A stretch of 64,000 bases of DNA from Streptomyces sp. NBC_00102 (GCF_026343115.1 NZ_JAPEMC010000002.1:434001-498000), one strand, 5' to 3'. Shown: positions 1-8,068, counted from the stretch's first letter. Notes: generated from the sequence alone by a model not told the origin. Made by a program: numbers and translations.

Positions 1-1272
1 GACCTCCAGGCCGTCAACTCCGGCGCCAGTCGCCCCGAGGGCGTCGAAGGCCGCACGGTCCGCAAGGTCGCCGTACTCGGCGCCGGCATGATGGGCGCCG
101 GGATCGCCTACTCCTGCGCCCGGGCCGGAATCGAGGTCGTTCTCAAGGACGTCACCACCGAGGCTGCCGCGAAGGGCAAGGCCTACAGCGAGAAACTGCT
201 GGCCAAGGCGCTCTCCCGGGGGCGTACCACCGAGGCGGCCCGCGACGAACTGCTCGCCCGGATCACCCCGACCGGCGACCCGGCGGACCTCGCCGGCTGC
301 GACGCGGTCATCGAGGCCGTCTTCGAGGACACCGCCCTCAAGCACAAGGTGTTCCAGGAGATCCAGGACATCGTCGCCCCCGACGCGCTGCTCTGCTCCA
401 ACACCTCCACGCTGCCCATCACCGTCCTCGCCGAAGGCGTCACCCGTCCCGCCGACTTCGTCGGACTGCACTTCTTCTCGCCGGTCGACAAGATGCCGCT
501 GGTCGAGATCATCAAGGGCGCCGGCACCGGGGACGAGGCCCAGGCCCGCGCGTTCGACCTGGTCCGCCAGATCAAGAAGACCCCGATCGTCGTCAACGAC
601 TCACGCGGCTTCTTCACCTCGCGCGTCATCGGCCACTTCATCAACGAGGGCGTCGCGATGGTCGGCGAGGGCATCGAGCCCTCCTCCGTCGAGCAGGCCG
701 CCGCCCAGGCCGGCTACCCGGCCAAGGTGCTCTCCCTGATGGACGAGCTGACCCTCACCCTGCCCCGCAAGATCCGCAACGAGACCCGGCGCGCGGTCGA
801 GGAGGCCGGCGGCACCTGGACCCCGCACCCCTCGGACGCGGTGGTGGACCGGATGGTCGAGGAGTTCGGACGGCCCGGACGCAGCGGTGGCGCCGGATTC
901 TACGAGTACGACGAGTCCGGCCGTCGCACCACGCTCTGGCCGGGTCTGCGCGAGCACTTCGGCAAGCCCGACGCGGCGATCCCGTTCGAGGACATGAAGG
1001 AGCGGATGCTCTTCTCCGAGGCCCTGGACAGCGTCCGCTGCCTGGAGGAGAACGTCCTCGTCTCCGTCGCCGACGCCAACATCGGCTCCATCATGGGCAT
1101 CGGCTTCCCGCCGTGGACCGGCGGCGTGCTCAGTTACGTCAACGGGTACGAGGGCGGCCTGCCGGGCTTCGTGGCCCGCGCCCGCGAACTCGCCGAACGG
1201 TACGGGGACCGCTTCCTGCCGCCCGCCCGACTGGTGGAGATGGCGGACCGGGGCGAGACCTTCCACGACTGA
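1..1272 (+). CDS. 3-hydroxyacyl-CoA dehydrogenase part of a FadB/FadJ-type multifunctional enzyme (5' end missing)
   Basis: The frame is open from base 1 with no start in view, so only the last 423 residues are present. They form the dehydrogenase half of a beta-oxidation enzyme that oxidises L-3-hydroxyacyl-CoA to 3-ketoacyl-CoA with NAD+. The NAD-binding motif GAGMMGAGIA begins near fragment residue 27. It is followed by the family segments NTSTLPI, LHFFSPV (with the catalytic His) and NDSRGFFTSRV, then the C-terminal helical dehydrogenase domain. Full-length relatives have about 700-730 residues with an N-terminal enoyl-CoA hydratase domain, which would lie before the window. A convergent MerR-family gene ends 47 bp downstream. 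The family call is secure; substrate range cannot be told. Confidence 0.93.
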   Translation, partial: DLQAVNSGASRPEGVEGRTVRKVAVLGAGMMGAGIAYSCARAGIEVVLKDVTTEAAAKGKAYSEKLLAKALSRGRTTEAARDELLARITPTGDPADLAGCDAVIEAVFEDTALKHKVFQEIQDIVAPDALLCSNTSTLPITVLAEGVTRPADFVGLHFFSPVDKMPLVEIIKGAGTGDEAQARAFDLVRQIKKTPIVVNDSRGFFTSRVIGHFINEGVAMVGEGIEPSSVEQAAAQAGYPAKVLSLMDELTLTLPRKIRNETRRAVEEAGGTWTPHPSDAVVDRMVEEFGRPGRSGGAGFYEYDESGRRTTLWPGLREHFGKPDAAIPFEDMKERMLFSEALDSVRCLEENVLVSVADANIGSIMGIGFPPWTGGVLSYVNGYEGGLPGFVARARELAERYGDRFLPPARLVEMADRGETFHD

Positions 1273-1319
1273 TCCCACCCCGGGGAGGCGGTAAGCCCCC
1301 GCCTCCCCGGGGCGTCCGG

Positions 1320-2066
1320 TCACGGCGCCTGGAACGCGGCGCGCAACTCGGCCGTGAGTGACCGCTGGAACGCGGTCACCAGGGCTTGCAGCACCAGCGG
1401 CTGCATGTGGGCCGAGAGCGACTTCATCGCCGACACGTGCTCCGGGTCCGCCTCCCGCTCCCGGTACGGACTCCACACCTCGTCCCGGAAGAGCCGGGTC
1501 AACTCCGCGGCAGCCGACCGGGTGTGCTCCAGCATGACGGTATGCGCCCTGAGGATCGTCTCGTGCGCGATCGGCACGTCCAGCAGCTCCACCCCGAGCC
1601 GGAGCAGCCCCGGATCGACCCGGTGGACACCCTCGCGCGACGGGGCGTCCCCTTCCGTACCGTCCAGCAGCACGCCCATCGCCGCCAGCCGGCCGAGATC
1701 CTGCTCCGTGAGCGGCCGGCCCGCCCGCCGCTCCAGCTCCGCGCCGGTCATCTCCTCGACGCCGTCCGGAGCCCAGGACGCCACCAGCGCCCGGTGGATC
1801 GCCAGATCGTGGGCGCTGAGATCCTCCGGCAGCTGCTCCAGATACCGTTCGATGGCGGCCAGCGTCATGCCCTGGCGCTGGAGTTCCTCGATCAGAGCCA
1901 GCCGCGAGAGATGGCCGTGCCCGTAGTGCCCGACCCGGCGTGGGCCGATGACCGGAGGCGGCAGCAGCCCCCGGGTGCTGTAGAAACGCACGGTGCGCAC
2001 GGTCACCCCCGCGCGGGCCGCCAGCTCGTCGACGGTGAGGGTCGGCTCCTCGGGCGCGGTCGCCAT
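1320..2066 (-). CDS. MerR-family transcriptional regulator
   Basis: This 248-residue protein has an N-terminal MerR winged helix-turn-helix: TVDELAARAGVTVRTVRFY at about residues 10-28, then the wing and the helix EELQRQGMTLAAIERYLEQ. The rest is a long helical C-terminal region without the cysteine clusters of metal-sensing MerR proteins, so a small-molecule or unknown ligand is likely. MerR proteins usually bind the spacer of the promoter they control. A perfect palindrome lies in the divergent region 82 bp upstream of this start. The gene converges on the fadB-type gene, so a role in fatty-acid metabolism is possible but only inferred. Confidence 0.85.
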   Translation of the reverse strand: MATAPEEPTLTVDELAARAGVTVRTVRFYSTRGLLPPPVIGPRRVGHYGHGHLSRLALIEELQRQGMTLAAIERYLEQLPEDLSAHDLAIHRALVASWAPDGVEEMTGAELERRAGRPLTEQDLGRLAAMGVLLDGTEGDAPSREGVHRVDPGLLRLGVELLDVPIAHETILRAHTVMLEHTRSAAAELTRLFRDEVWSPYREREADPEHVSAMKSLSAHMQPLVLQALVTAFQRSLTAELRAAFQAP

Positions 2067-2147
2067 GTCTGCTCCTCGGTGCCCGGAGACGTCCGGATCG
2101 TTCCTGACCGCCCCGGTGCGGCGATCGCGTGCAACAGTATTGCTGTC

Positions 2148-2162
2148 TCACCACTGTGGTGA
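2148..2162. promoter_or_regulatory. Perfect 15-bp palindrome between divergent genes
   Basis: TCACCACTGTGGTGA has 7-bp arms around a single T. It lies in the 182-bp divergent region between the MerR gene and the small gene starting at 2249. Position and symmetry fit a regulator site, possibly for the MerR protein. Binding is not shown by sequence alone. Confidence 0.4.
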
Positions 2163-2248
2163 AACCCTTCACGGCCCGTTGATGCTCCTATTGGTCGTCA
2201 AGTCTTTCGAGGGGCCTGAGGCGGGTCGTTGCGCCGTATGGTGGCCGG

Positions 2249-2653
2249 GTGCGGTACTTGGCGGAAGTGTTCATCCTCGGGTCATTGCGGCGGGGTCACG
2301 CGGTTGAGCAGTTCCTTGGGCCGTGGAGTTCGGCCGAGCGTCCCGGCGTGCGCTATGTAGAGGTTCGTCCGGCGAAGGCGTCCTATGAGGTCTATCTCCA
2401 CGCGGTCGAGGACGTCGGCAGTGAGAGTTTCCTGGACCTGGGCGAGTTCCCGCCGCTCGATCCTGATGAGGAGGCCGACGAGTTCGGCCGGTTCCTGGGC
2501 ATGGCTGAGGACCCGCTGGCCGCGCTGATCATTGCCGAAGATCGCACTGGAGCCGAGCGGGGGCGGTGGGTCAACGAGAACGTCGTCCAGGACGAGTACC
2601 GCGACTTCGTGCGGGCCGGCCGCCGAAGTTTTCCCCTGAGGGCCTTCAGTGGC
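2249..2653 (+). pseudogene. Small conserved Streptomyces-type gene of unknown function, interrupted by an IS110-family element
   Basis: A GTG-initiated frame encodes an acidic protein with the segments SFLDLGEFPPLD and VVQDEYRDFVRAGRR. Small unknown proteins of this kind usually end soon after the latter stretch. Here the native stop is lost and the frame runs on into sequence antisense to the transposase. If the IS is removed at the 8-bp repeat TCAGTGGC (2646-2653 and 4065-4072), the frame continues in phase from 4073 and stops at TGA 4094-4096, giving a 142-residue protein. That restored ending supports both the interruption and the proposed IS boundaries. Function is not recognised. There is no clear ribosome site before the GTG. 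Confidence 0.6.
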
Positions 2654-2680
2654 CCCGGGGGTCGGACGTTCTCTGAGGAC

Positions 2681-3895
2681 TCATGCTGCTTGGAGCCAGT
2701 CCCGGTAGGTGCTGGCCAGGTCGTCGTCCCGGCGGATTCCCCGTTCGAGAGTGGAGATGGTGGCCGGCCAGAGGCCGAAGTGGCGTGCCGCGGTGGTGAG
2801 GGTGATGTTCTTGGACTGCCGCAGGGGTCGCAGGTCGGCGATGCCGGGAACGGTGACCGTAGTGGTGAGGCAACGGAACATCTCCCGGGCGATGGCCCGT
2901 TTCAGGAGCCGGATGATCTCCTTCTTCGTGCGGCCGGCGGCGGTCTGGCGGACCACGTACTCGCGGGTGCGGGAATCGCTGGACATGCGGACGAGGGCGA
3001 TTCGGTAGAGGGCGGCGTTGGCTGCCCGGTCACCGCCTCGCGAGAGGCGGTGACGGTTGGTCCGGCCGCTGGAGGCGGGGACCGGCGCGGCTCCGCAGAG
3101 GGCTGCGAAGGAGGACTCGGTCCGCATGCGTTCGGGGTTGCCTCCGGCCGTGATCAGCAGTTGGGCAGCAGTGTCGGGGCCGACTCCGTAAGCAGCCCGC
3201 AGCCCGGGGTTGTGCGCGGTGACCTCGCTGTCCAGCGCCTTGGTGAGAGCCTCGTGCTCCGCGGCAAGTCCGTTGACGCGTCGGGCGAGGCTCTTCAGCG
3301 CGGTGAGGACCGCAATGTGGACCGCGTCTCCGGCCGGTCGCAACCGGGCCAGGGCGTCGGTGCGGGCATTCCCTTTGAGCTGTCCGTATCGGGCGCGGAT
3401 GTCCTCGGGGGCGGTGATGAGGATGTGGGTGATCTGGTTCAGGGCGGCGGTGCGGGCTTTGACAGCGGAGCGGGCGGCGTTGTGCATGGCCCGTATGCCG
3501 GTGACGGTGTCGTCCTTGGGCGCGCTGGAAGCCCGTCCGGACAGTGCGGCTCGCGCGGCGGCGTAAGCATCGATGGGGTCGGACTTGCCGATCCGGCGGC
3601 GTTCGGCCCGGTCGGGCCGGTTGACCTCGACGACCCGGTGCCCGCGTGAGCGGGCGGCACGGGTGAATCCGGCACCGTAGGAGGCAGTGCCCTCCACACC
3701 GATCGCCCTCACATGGCCATGGGCGTCCAGGAACGCCAGGGCCGCCGCGTATCCGGCGGCCGTGGTGGCGAACTCGGCATCGGCGAGGTGCCCGCCGTTG
3801 TCGCTGACAACCGCGACATGCACGGTGTCGGCATGGGAGTCGACCCCGCCGAACACAGCCTGGTCCACAGTCTCCTCTGCGACCTCTGATGTCAT
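2681..3895 (-). CDS. IS110-family transposase (DEDD recombinase)
   Basis: The 404-residue protein has the N-terminal RuvC-like DEDD domain: GGVDSHADTVHVAVV near residues 16-30 (first Asp), a Glu in IGVEGTASYG, and Asp residues in KSDPIDAYAAARAAL. The central region and the IS116/IS110/IS902 C-terminal domain follow (NPGLRAAYGVGPDTAAQLL, then FAALCGAAPVPASSGRTNR). The start at 3895 was chosen over one 26 codons upstream because GGGAAGG lies about 10 bases before it and the upstream residues do not resemble the family. The last 40 residues form an XRE-like helix-turn-helix (ITLTTAARHFGLWPATISTLERG) beyond the usual domain. No frameshift is seen, so the protein is probably functional. Confidence 0.93.
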   Translation of the reverse strand: MTSEVAEETVDQAVFGGVDSHADTVHVAVVSDNGGHLADAEFATTAAGYAAALAFLDAHGHVRAIGVEGTASYGAGFTRAARSRGHRVVEVNRPDRAERRRIGKSDPIDAYAAARAALSGRASSAPKDDTVTGIRAMHNAARSAVKARTAALNQITHILITAPEDIRARYGQLKGNARTDALARLRPAGDAVHIAVLTALKSLARRVNGLAAEHEALTKALDSEVTAHNPGLRAAYGVGPDTAAQLLITAGGNPERMRTESSFAALCGAAPVPASSGRTNRHRLSRGGDRAANAALYRIALVRMSSDSRTREYVVRQTAAGRTKKEIIRLLKRAIAREMFRCLTTTVTVPGIADLRPLRQSKNITLTTAARHFGLWPATISTLERGIRRDDDLASTYRDWLQAA

Positions 3896-4064
3896 GCTGA
3901 TAGTGCCTTCCCAACCGGAGGTGGGCGCCGGCCGGGTGGCGCAGACAGGACATTGAAGGGGGCTTCTGACCAAGCTCCTATCAGGTCATGTTCCGCCCGG
4001 CCGGAGCCATGAGAACAGGTTCCGGCGGCCGGACAGAACAACTTGAGGACAGCCCAGCAGGGCG
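3896..4064 (-). ncRNA. Candidate bridge-RNA region of the IS110 element
   Basis: About 170 bp lie between the transposase start and the proposed element end. They contain several GC-rich self-complementary stretches, for example around CCGGCCGGG and CCGGCGGCCGG. IS110-group elements express a structured bridge RNA of roughly this size from the non-coding end upstream of the recombinase. The assignment rests on position and length; I did not derive a fold or the guide loops. Confidence 0.4.
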
Positions 4065-4137
4065 TCAGTGGCAGAGCCACGACCACCGGAACCTGAGTAT
4101 CAGCATCAATGTCGGTGGCTGCCTCTACGGTGGGCGC

Positions 4138-4614
4138 ATGTCGGGGATCACGTACCTCCAGGGCGACGCAACCGCCCCGCAGGCCAAGGGCGTCAAGCTG
4201 ATCGTCCATGTCTGCAACGACCTGGGCGGCTGGGGCAAGGGTTTCGTGCTCGCCCTCTCGCGGCGCTGGCCGGAACCGGAAGCGGCCTACCGCCGCTGGC
4301 ACCGCGAACGCGCGGGGAACGACTTCGGCCTCGGCGCGGTCCAGTTCGTGCGGGTCGATCCGTATGTGTGGGTGGCCAACCTGGTGGGTCAGCGGGGGAT
4401 GCGCCGGGGGAGCGGCGGCGTGCCCGTGCGGTACGAGGCGATCGACGCCGGCCTGGAGGTGGTGGCCGCCCGCGCCGCCGAGCTGGGCGCGTCGGTGCAC
4501 ATGCCGAGGATCGGCTGCGGACTCGCCGGAGGTACATGGTCGCGGGTGGAACCCCTCATAGAGCGGCGGCTGGTGAGCCGCGACATCCCCGTGACGGTGT
4601 ACGACTTCGGGTGA
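4138..4614 (+). CDS. Stand-alone macrodomain protein (Appr-1''-p processing / TARG1-like)
   Basis: This 158-residue protein is essentially one macrodomain. It has GDATAPQAKGVKLIVHVCND near the N-terminus, the basic GGWGKGF loop, and the C-terminal MPRIGCGLAGGTWSRVEPLI typical of TARG1/OARD1-like macrodomains. Such proteins bind ADP-ribose and remove ADP-ribose from proteins, nucleic acids or O-acetyl-ADP-ribose. The family often has Asp just after RIGCGL (catalytic in human TARG1); here that position is Ala, so mechanism or substrate may differ. The ATG at 4138 is chosen because the domain begins there, although the ribosome site is weak. The IS110 element ends about 65 bp upstream and may have separated the gene from its native promoter. 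Confidence 0.85.
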   Translation: MSGITYLQGDATAPQAKGVKLIVHVCNDLGGWGKGFVLALSRRWPEPEAAYRRWHRERAGNDFGLGAVQFVRVDPYVWVANLVGQRGMRRGSGGVPVRYEAIDAGLEVVAARAAELGASVHMPRIGCGLAGGTWSRVEPLIERRLVSRDIPVTVYDFG

Positions 4615-4770
4615 TGAGGCGTCCCGGGTGCCACGCGCCGTCAGCGCGCCTGCGGACACCGGGACATGCCACCGCTCTGTGGTGCCTGACCAGGGCGGAC
4701 TCTGCCGGGCGAGGCGCTAGATTCTCCCCGGTGTCCTGGTCGGACATGATCATCGAAGAGTGAAGGCCTC

Positions 4771-5208
4771 ATGGTGCAGCTGGGAAAGACCGATGTGAAA
4801 TTCGAACTCAAGTCCAAGGCCAGGCGTGCGGTGCTGAACGCCGATCCCACCGAGGTGCCGGGCCTGGTGCTCCTCGGCGTCAGTGGGGGCAGCCAGTACG
4901 TGATGGGCGGTCTGGGGGTGCTGGGCCTGCTCCTGATCGACACCTACTTCATCACCGTCACGAACCGGTCCGTCTACGTCCATCGCGGGACGCGCCTGAG
5001 CAACTCTCCCGACAAGCTCATCCACGTCATACCCCTCGCCCAGGCCGACGGACTGGTTGCCCGCGTGAAGTGGGGCAAGAGACAGAGCGTCCTGCGTCTG
5101 CGGTTTCCCGGCAGGAAGAGGCCGACTCGGATGAACGTCTCGTACCACTCCCGGGACGAGCTGGAGAGGTTCGTCACCAAGTTCCCGGAGGGGGCGGTGC
5201 GCGCGTAA
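4771..5208 (+). CDS. Small membrane-associated protein of unknown function
   Basis: The protein has 145 residues and one strongly hydrophobic segment at about residues 43-61 (YVMGGLGVLGLLLIDTYFI). This is followed by a beta-rich basic region (YFITVTNRSVYVHRG ... KWGKRQSVLRLRFPG) that loosely resembles bacterial PH-like domains. It ends with SYHSRDELERFVTKFPEG. GAAGAGTGAAGG lies just before the ATG. I do not recognise the family. It may sit at the inner face of the membrane. It stands alone between the macrodomain gene and the TetR gene. Confidence 0.7.
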   Translation: MVQLGKTDVKFELKSKARRAVLNADPTEVPGLVLLGVSGGSQYVMGGLGVLGLLLIDTYFITVTNRSVYVHRGTRLSNSPDKLIHVIPLAQADGLVARVKWGKRQSVLRLRFPGRKRPTRMNVSYHSRDELERFVTKFPEGAVRA

Positions 5209-5329
5209 CGCGGCCCGGCTCCGGGGCGGGGCCCGGCGGGCAGCCACCGGAGACAGAGCGACGGGGCATGTCTCTCTGTAGCACCGCCCGTTAAGGTGGC
5301 AGCGGGTGGCAGCGACACGGGGAGAGCTC

Positions 5330-5962
5330 ATGACGGTACCGGCCGGCGAAGAGGCGGTGATGGCGAGGGCGCTCGAAGAGGCCCCGCCGTACGACGAGTT
5401 GAGCGAGCAGATCCTCGACGCGGCCCGTGAGCAGTTCATGACCTTCGGGCTGCGCCGCTCGACCGTCGACGACGTGGCCAGGCGGGCCAAGGTGTCCCGG
5501 GTCACGGTCTACCGGCGCATCGGCAACAAGGAGGCCCTGGTCTCCGCGTGCCTGCTGCGCGAGTACCGCCGTTTCGTGGGCGAGGTGGACGAGGCGGTGT
5601 CCGAACTGCCATCGGTGGAGGACCGGTTGGTCACCGGGTTCGTGGCGGTGCTCCGGCACGTGCGCGAACACCCCCTCATCGGCGGTCTGCTGAAGCTGGA
5701 GCCGGAGGTCATGCTGCCCTTCCTCACGGTGGACAGCGGTCCCGCCTTCCTCGCCATGCGTGACTTCCTGACCGACCGCCTCCAGCACGCCCAGCGGATG
5801 GAGGGCCGGCCGGCGACGGACTCGGCGCCGGTCGCGGAGGTGATGGTGCGCATCACCGTCTCCTTCCTCCTCAACCCGCTGAGCTGCTTCGAACTCGACG
5901 ACGACGAGCAGGTGGCGGCCTTCGCCCGCCGCTGCCTCGTCCCGCTCCTCACGGCCGGGTGA
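5330..5962 (+). CDS. TetR-family transcriptional regulator
   Basis: The 210-residue protein has a TetR DNA-binding domain: ILDAAREQFMTFGLRRSTVDDVARRAKVSRVTVYRR spans roughly residues 27-62. A helical ligand-binding domain with no recognisable ligand signature follows. The start at 5330 (MTVPAGEE) has GGGGAGAGCTC before it, better than the frame's in-phase ATG at 5306. Its stop codon overlaps the end of the convergent DUF2236 gene by 14 bp. The neighbouring palindrome at 7021-7046, between the two DUF2236 genes, is a reasonable candidate operator, so this regulator may control that pair. Confidence 0.9.
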   Translation: MTVPAGEEAVMARALEEAPPYDELSEQILDAAREQFMTFGLRRSTVDDVARRAKVSRVTVYRRIGNKEALVSACLLREYRRFVGEVDEAVSELPSVEDRLVTGFVAVLRHVREHPLIGGLLKLEPEVMLPFLTVDSGPAFLAMRDFLTDRLQHAQRMEGRPATDSAPVAEVMVRITVSFLLNPLSCFELDDDEQVAAFARRCLVPLLTAG

Positions 5963-6908
5963 GCCCCTCGGACCGGCGCAGGCCGGGCCGGGGCGCGGGG
6001 CGTTCGCCGGGTCCCGCACCCGGTGAACCCTCCGGCACCTCGTCCGGCAGCGGCTCGACCGGGCGGTTTTGCGCCCAGTGCGGCCCGAGATCGTCGAGCC
6101 GGTAGCCGAAGGGGTAGCTGCGCGGCCGGGGCCGGGAGGGCAGCCATCCGGGCCTGGCGGGCAGCAGCCGTACCCCGCGTGAGCGGGCCCGCACCGCGCG
6201 TACCGCCACGGCCCGGAACCAGCGGGGCTGCGGGGTGAACCCCAGGGCACGCAGTAGCGGTTCGTCCAGGAGCGCCAGCGCGAAGCGGGCGGCCAGCGGG
6301 CGCAGCGGGGACGGGTACCAGCTCGTCATCGTCCGTAACGTGGCGGTGGCGACCCGGCGGTTCGCGGGCGCGGGGGCGAACATCTCCGCCTCGTACGTGT
6401 CGAGCAGCGCCTCGAACTCCGCGTAGGTGGCGGGGACCGATTCGATGCCCATCATCCTGCCCATGCTCCGGCCCACTTCGGCCAGGGCCTGCACCTCCTG
6501 CCGGCACAGGGGGCGCCAGCCGAACCGGTCGATCCAGCGCTTCGGGCCGACGACCGTGGTGGCCAGGACGTAGAGGTAGTCCTCGTTGGGGATGCGGTAG
6601 CGGCCGTGGATGCGGTTGAGATGGCGGGCGGCGGCCCGCCCGCGCTCCGAGTCGAAGCCGTCGGCCGCCATCTCGTAGCCGATGAGCACCGTGTCGTCGT
6701 AGCGCTTCTGCCCGTTCCGCTCGAACTCCTGGGTGCGGTCGAGCAGTACGGAGATGCGGGGGACGCCGAAGTCGCGGAGGAACGCGACGCTCACGCCCTG
6801 CCGGTAGTCCCAGGGGAACTCGTACTGGGACATCAGCCGGAGGATCTCGGCGCAGTCCTGTACCGGGTCCATCCGGCGAATCGCCCTCAGGCGGCTGTAG
6901 CGGCCCAT
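5949..6908 (-). CDS. DUF2236 / MpaB-like oxygenase-family protein
   Basis: The 319-residue protein belongs to the DUF2236 family, which includes fungal MpaB and rubber oxygenase Lcp, some of which bind b-type haem. Visible family features are YEFPWDYRQGVSVAFLRDFG near the N-terminus, HLNRIHGRYRIPNEDYLYVLAT with conserved His and Asp, and RFGWRPLCRQEVQALAEVGR. The last 40 residues are Pro/Arg-rich and look disordered. The start at 6908 has AGGAGGGTG before it. The gene is divergent from a second DUF2236 gene at 7202 and converges on the TetR gene. Its substrate is unknown. Confidence 0.8.
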   Translation of the reverse strand: MGRYSRLRAIRRMDPVQDCAEILRLMSQYEFPWDYRQGVSVAFLRDFGVPRISVLLDRTQEFERNGQKRYDDTVLIGYEMAADGFDSERGRAAARHLNRIHGRYRIPNEDYLYVLATTVVGPKRWIDRFGWRPLCRQEVQALAEVGRSMGRMMGIESVPATYAEFEALLDTYEAEMFAPAPANRRVATATLRTMTSWYPSPLRPLAARFALALLDEPLLRALGFTPQPRWFRAVAVRAVRARSRGVRLLPARPGWLPSRPRPRSYPFGYRLDDLGPHWAQNRPVEPLPDEVPEGSPGAGPGERPAPRPGLRRSEGLTRP

Positions 6909-7020
6909 GATGTGCACCCTCCTGCGGATATGTGCGGTCCATCGTGCCGACCCCGCGCCCTTGGTGTGAGCATCCAACGCCGCCGCGTGGAGCGGCAGTT
7001 GACGTGGAAGGGGTTCCCGG

Positions 7021-7046
7021 AGTCAATGTTACAAATACTATTGACT
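7021..7046. promoter_or_regulatory. Inverted repeat between the divergent DUF2236 genes
   Basis: AGTCAAT and ATTGACT are perfect 7-bp inverted arms separated by 12 bases (GTTACAAATACT). The site sits in an unusually AT-rich stretch of the 293-bp region between the starts at 6908 and 7202. Each arm contains a TTGAC, so the site may also overlap -35 elements. It fits a dimer-binding operator for the nearby TetR regulator, which is an inference. Confidence 0.5.
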
Positions 7047-7201
7047 TGTTTCATCGGGGCGTCAACGGGCCGAGGCGAATCGACGGCGGAGGCCCGCCGC
7101 CGCGCGTCGGCGCACCGCTCGCATACTGGAAGCAGTACACGTGCGGGCATCTGTGCTCAGGTGCGGCGTCCGCCCGTCCGCCGATCGCCGGGAGTATCCG
7201 T

Positions 7202-8068
7202 ATGAGCAGTCAGGGAAGCGGGCCGACGGACCCCGTACCGCCCCCGCCCGGCGGGGTGCTGTGGAGCCTCGCCGGGGACGTCCGGGGCCTGCTGATGCTG
7301 CCCGCGGCCCTCACCCTCCAGGTCGCCCACCCCGCCGTCGGTGCGGGCGTCGACGAGCACTCCGTCTTCCGTACCGACCCCTGGGGGCGTGGCGAACGGT
7401 CTCTGCGCTCGCTCCAGCTCTGGGTGTACGGAGGCGAGGAAGGCGTGGCGGAGGGGCGGCGGCTGCGCGCCCTGCACCGCACCATCCAGGGCACCGACTC
7501 CCGGGGGCGCCGCTACCACGCGCTGACCCCGGCGAACTACGCCTGGGTGCACGCCACCGGGTTCCCGGTCTACCAGCACGCGTCCCGCTATCTCGTACGC
7601 CCGCTCACCGAAGCCCAGGAGCGCGCGCTGTACCGGGAATGGCTCCAGGTCGGCCGGGTCCTCGGCATTCACGACCGGGACATGCCGCAGACGATAGAGG
7701 AGTTCTGGCCCTACTACCGCAAGGTGCTCGCCGAGGAGCTGGAGTGCAACGCGGTCGTCGAGGAGCTGGTCGCCGCCGACCGTCCCGTACCGCCGCCCGA
7801 CCGGGGATCCCCGCTCCTGCGGCTGGTCGCACGAGCGCTGTGGCCGGTGATCCTGCCCCCGCTCGCCCGGTTCCGCTCCTTCCTCACGGTCGGCCTGATG
7901 CCGCCCGACGCCCGTGCCGCGATCGGGCTGGAGTGGACCCCGGCCCAGGAGCGGCGGCTGCGGCGCTTCGGCGCGGTCGTCCGCCGCGTGGTGCCCGCCC
8001 TTCCCGAGCGGCTGCGCTACCTGCCCATGGCCCACGAGGCGCGTCGCGCCGCCCGTACGGGGGCCTGA
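7202..8068 (+). CDS. DUF2236 / MpaB-like oxygenase-family protein (second paralogue)
   Basis: The 288-residue protein is a divergent relative of the protein encoded at 5949-6908. It has the typical N-terminal stretch LMLPAALTLQVAHPAVGAGV with a conserved His, then RTIQGTDSRGRRYHALTPANYAWVHAT, including the HALTPANYAWVH segment characteristic of bacterial DUF2236 proteins. The C-terminal part contains ARALWPVILPPLARFRSFLT, a hydrophobic stretch common in these proteins. The ATG at 7202 has GGGAG about 7 bases upstream. Together with its divergent paralogue and the palindrome between them, it suggests a jointly controlled oxidative function, reaction unknown. Confidence 0.82.
   Translation: MSSQGSGPTDPVPPPPGGVLWSLAGDVRGLLMLPAALTLQVAHPAVGAGVDEHSVFRTDPWGRGERSLRSLQLWVYGGEEGVAEGRRLRALHRTIQGTDSRGRRYHALTPANYAWVHATGFPVYQHASRYLVRPLTEAQERALYREWLQVGRVLGIHDRDMPQTIEEFWPYYRKVLAEELECNAVVEELVAADRPVPPPDRGSPLLRLVARALWPVILPPLARFRSFLTVGLMPPDARAAIGLEWTPAQERRLRRFGAVVRRVVPALPERLRYLPMAHEARRAARTGA

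Larger units (their letters stand above)
2646..4072 (-). mobile_element. IS110-family insertion sequence, about 1.42 kb, apparently complete
   Basis: The element carries one transposase gene on the minus strand, a short downstream end (about 30 bp) and a longer non-coding end of about 170 bp upstream of the transposase. That layout is typical of IS110-group elements. No terminal inverted repeats are evident, as expected for the family. Ends are set at the direct repeat TCAGTGGC (2646-2653 and 4065-4072), because excision there restores a reading frame. A second, shorter repeat TGAGGAC (2674-2680 and 4044-4050) is an alternative pair of ends. The element separates the small gene at 2249 from the macrodomain gene at 4138. 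Confidence 0.75.

Noticed and set aside
3988..4137. Longer N-terminus for the macrodomain protein (ATG 3988)
   Set aside because: It would lie largely inside the IS110 non-coding end and adds residues unlike the family; the domain begins at 4138.
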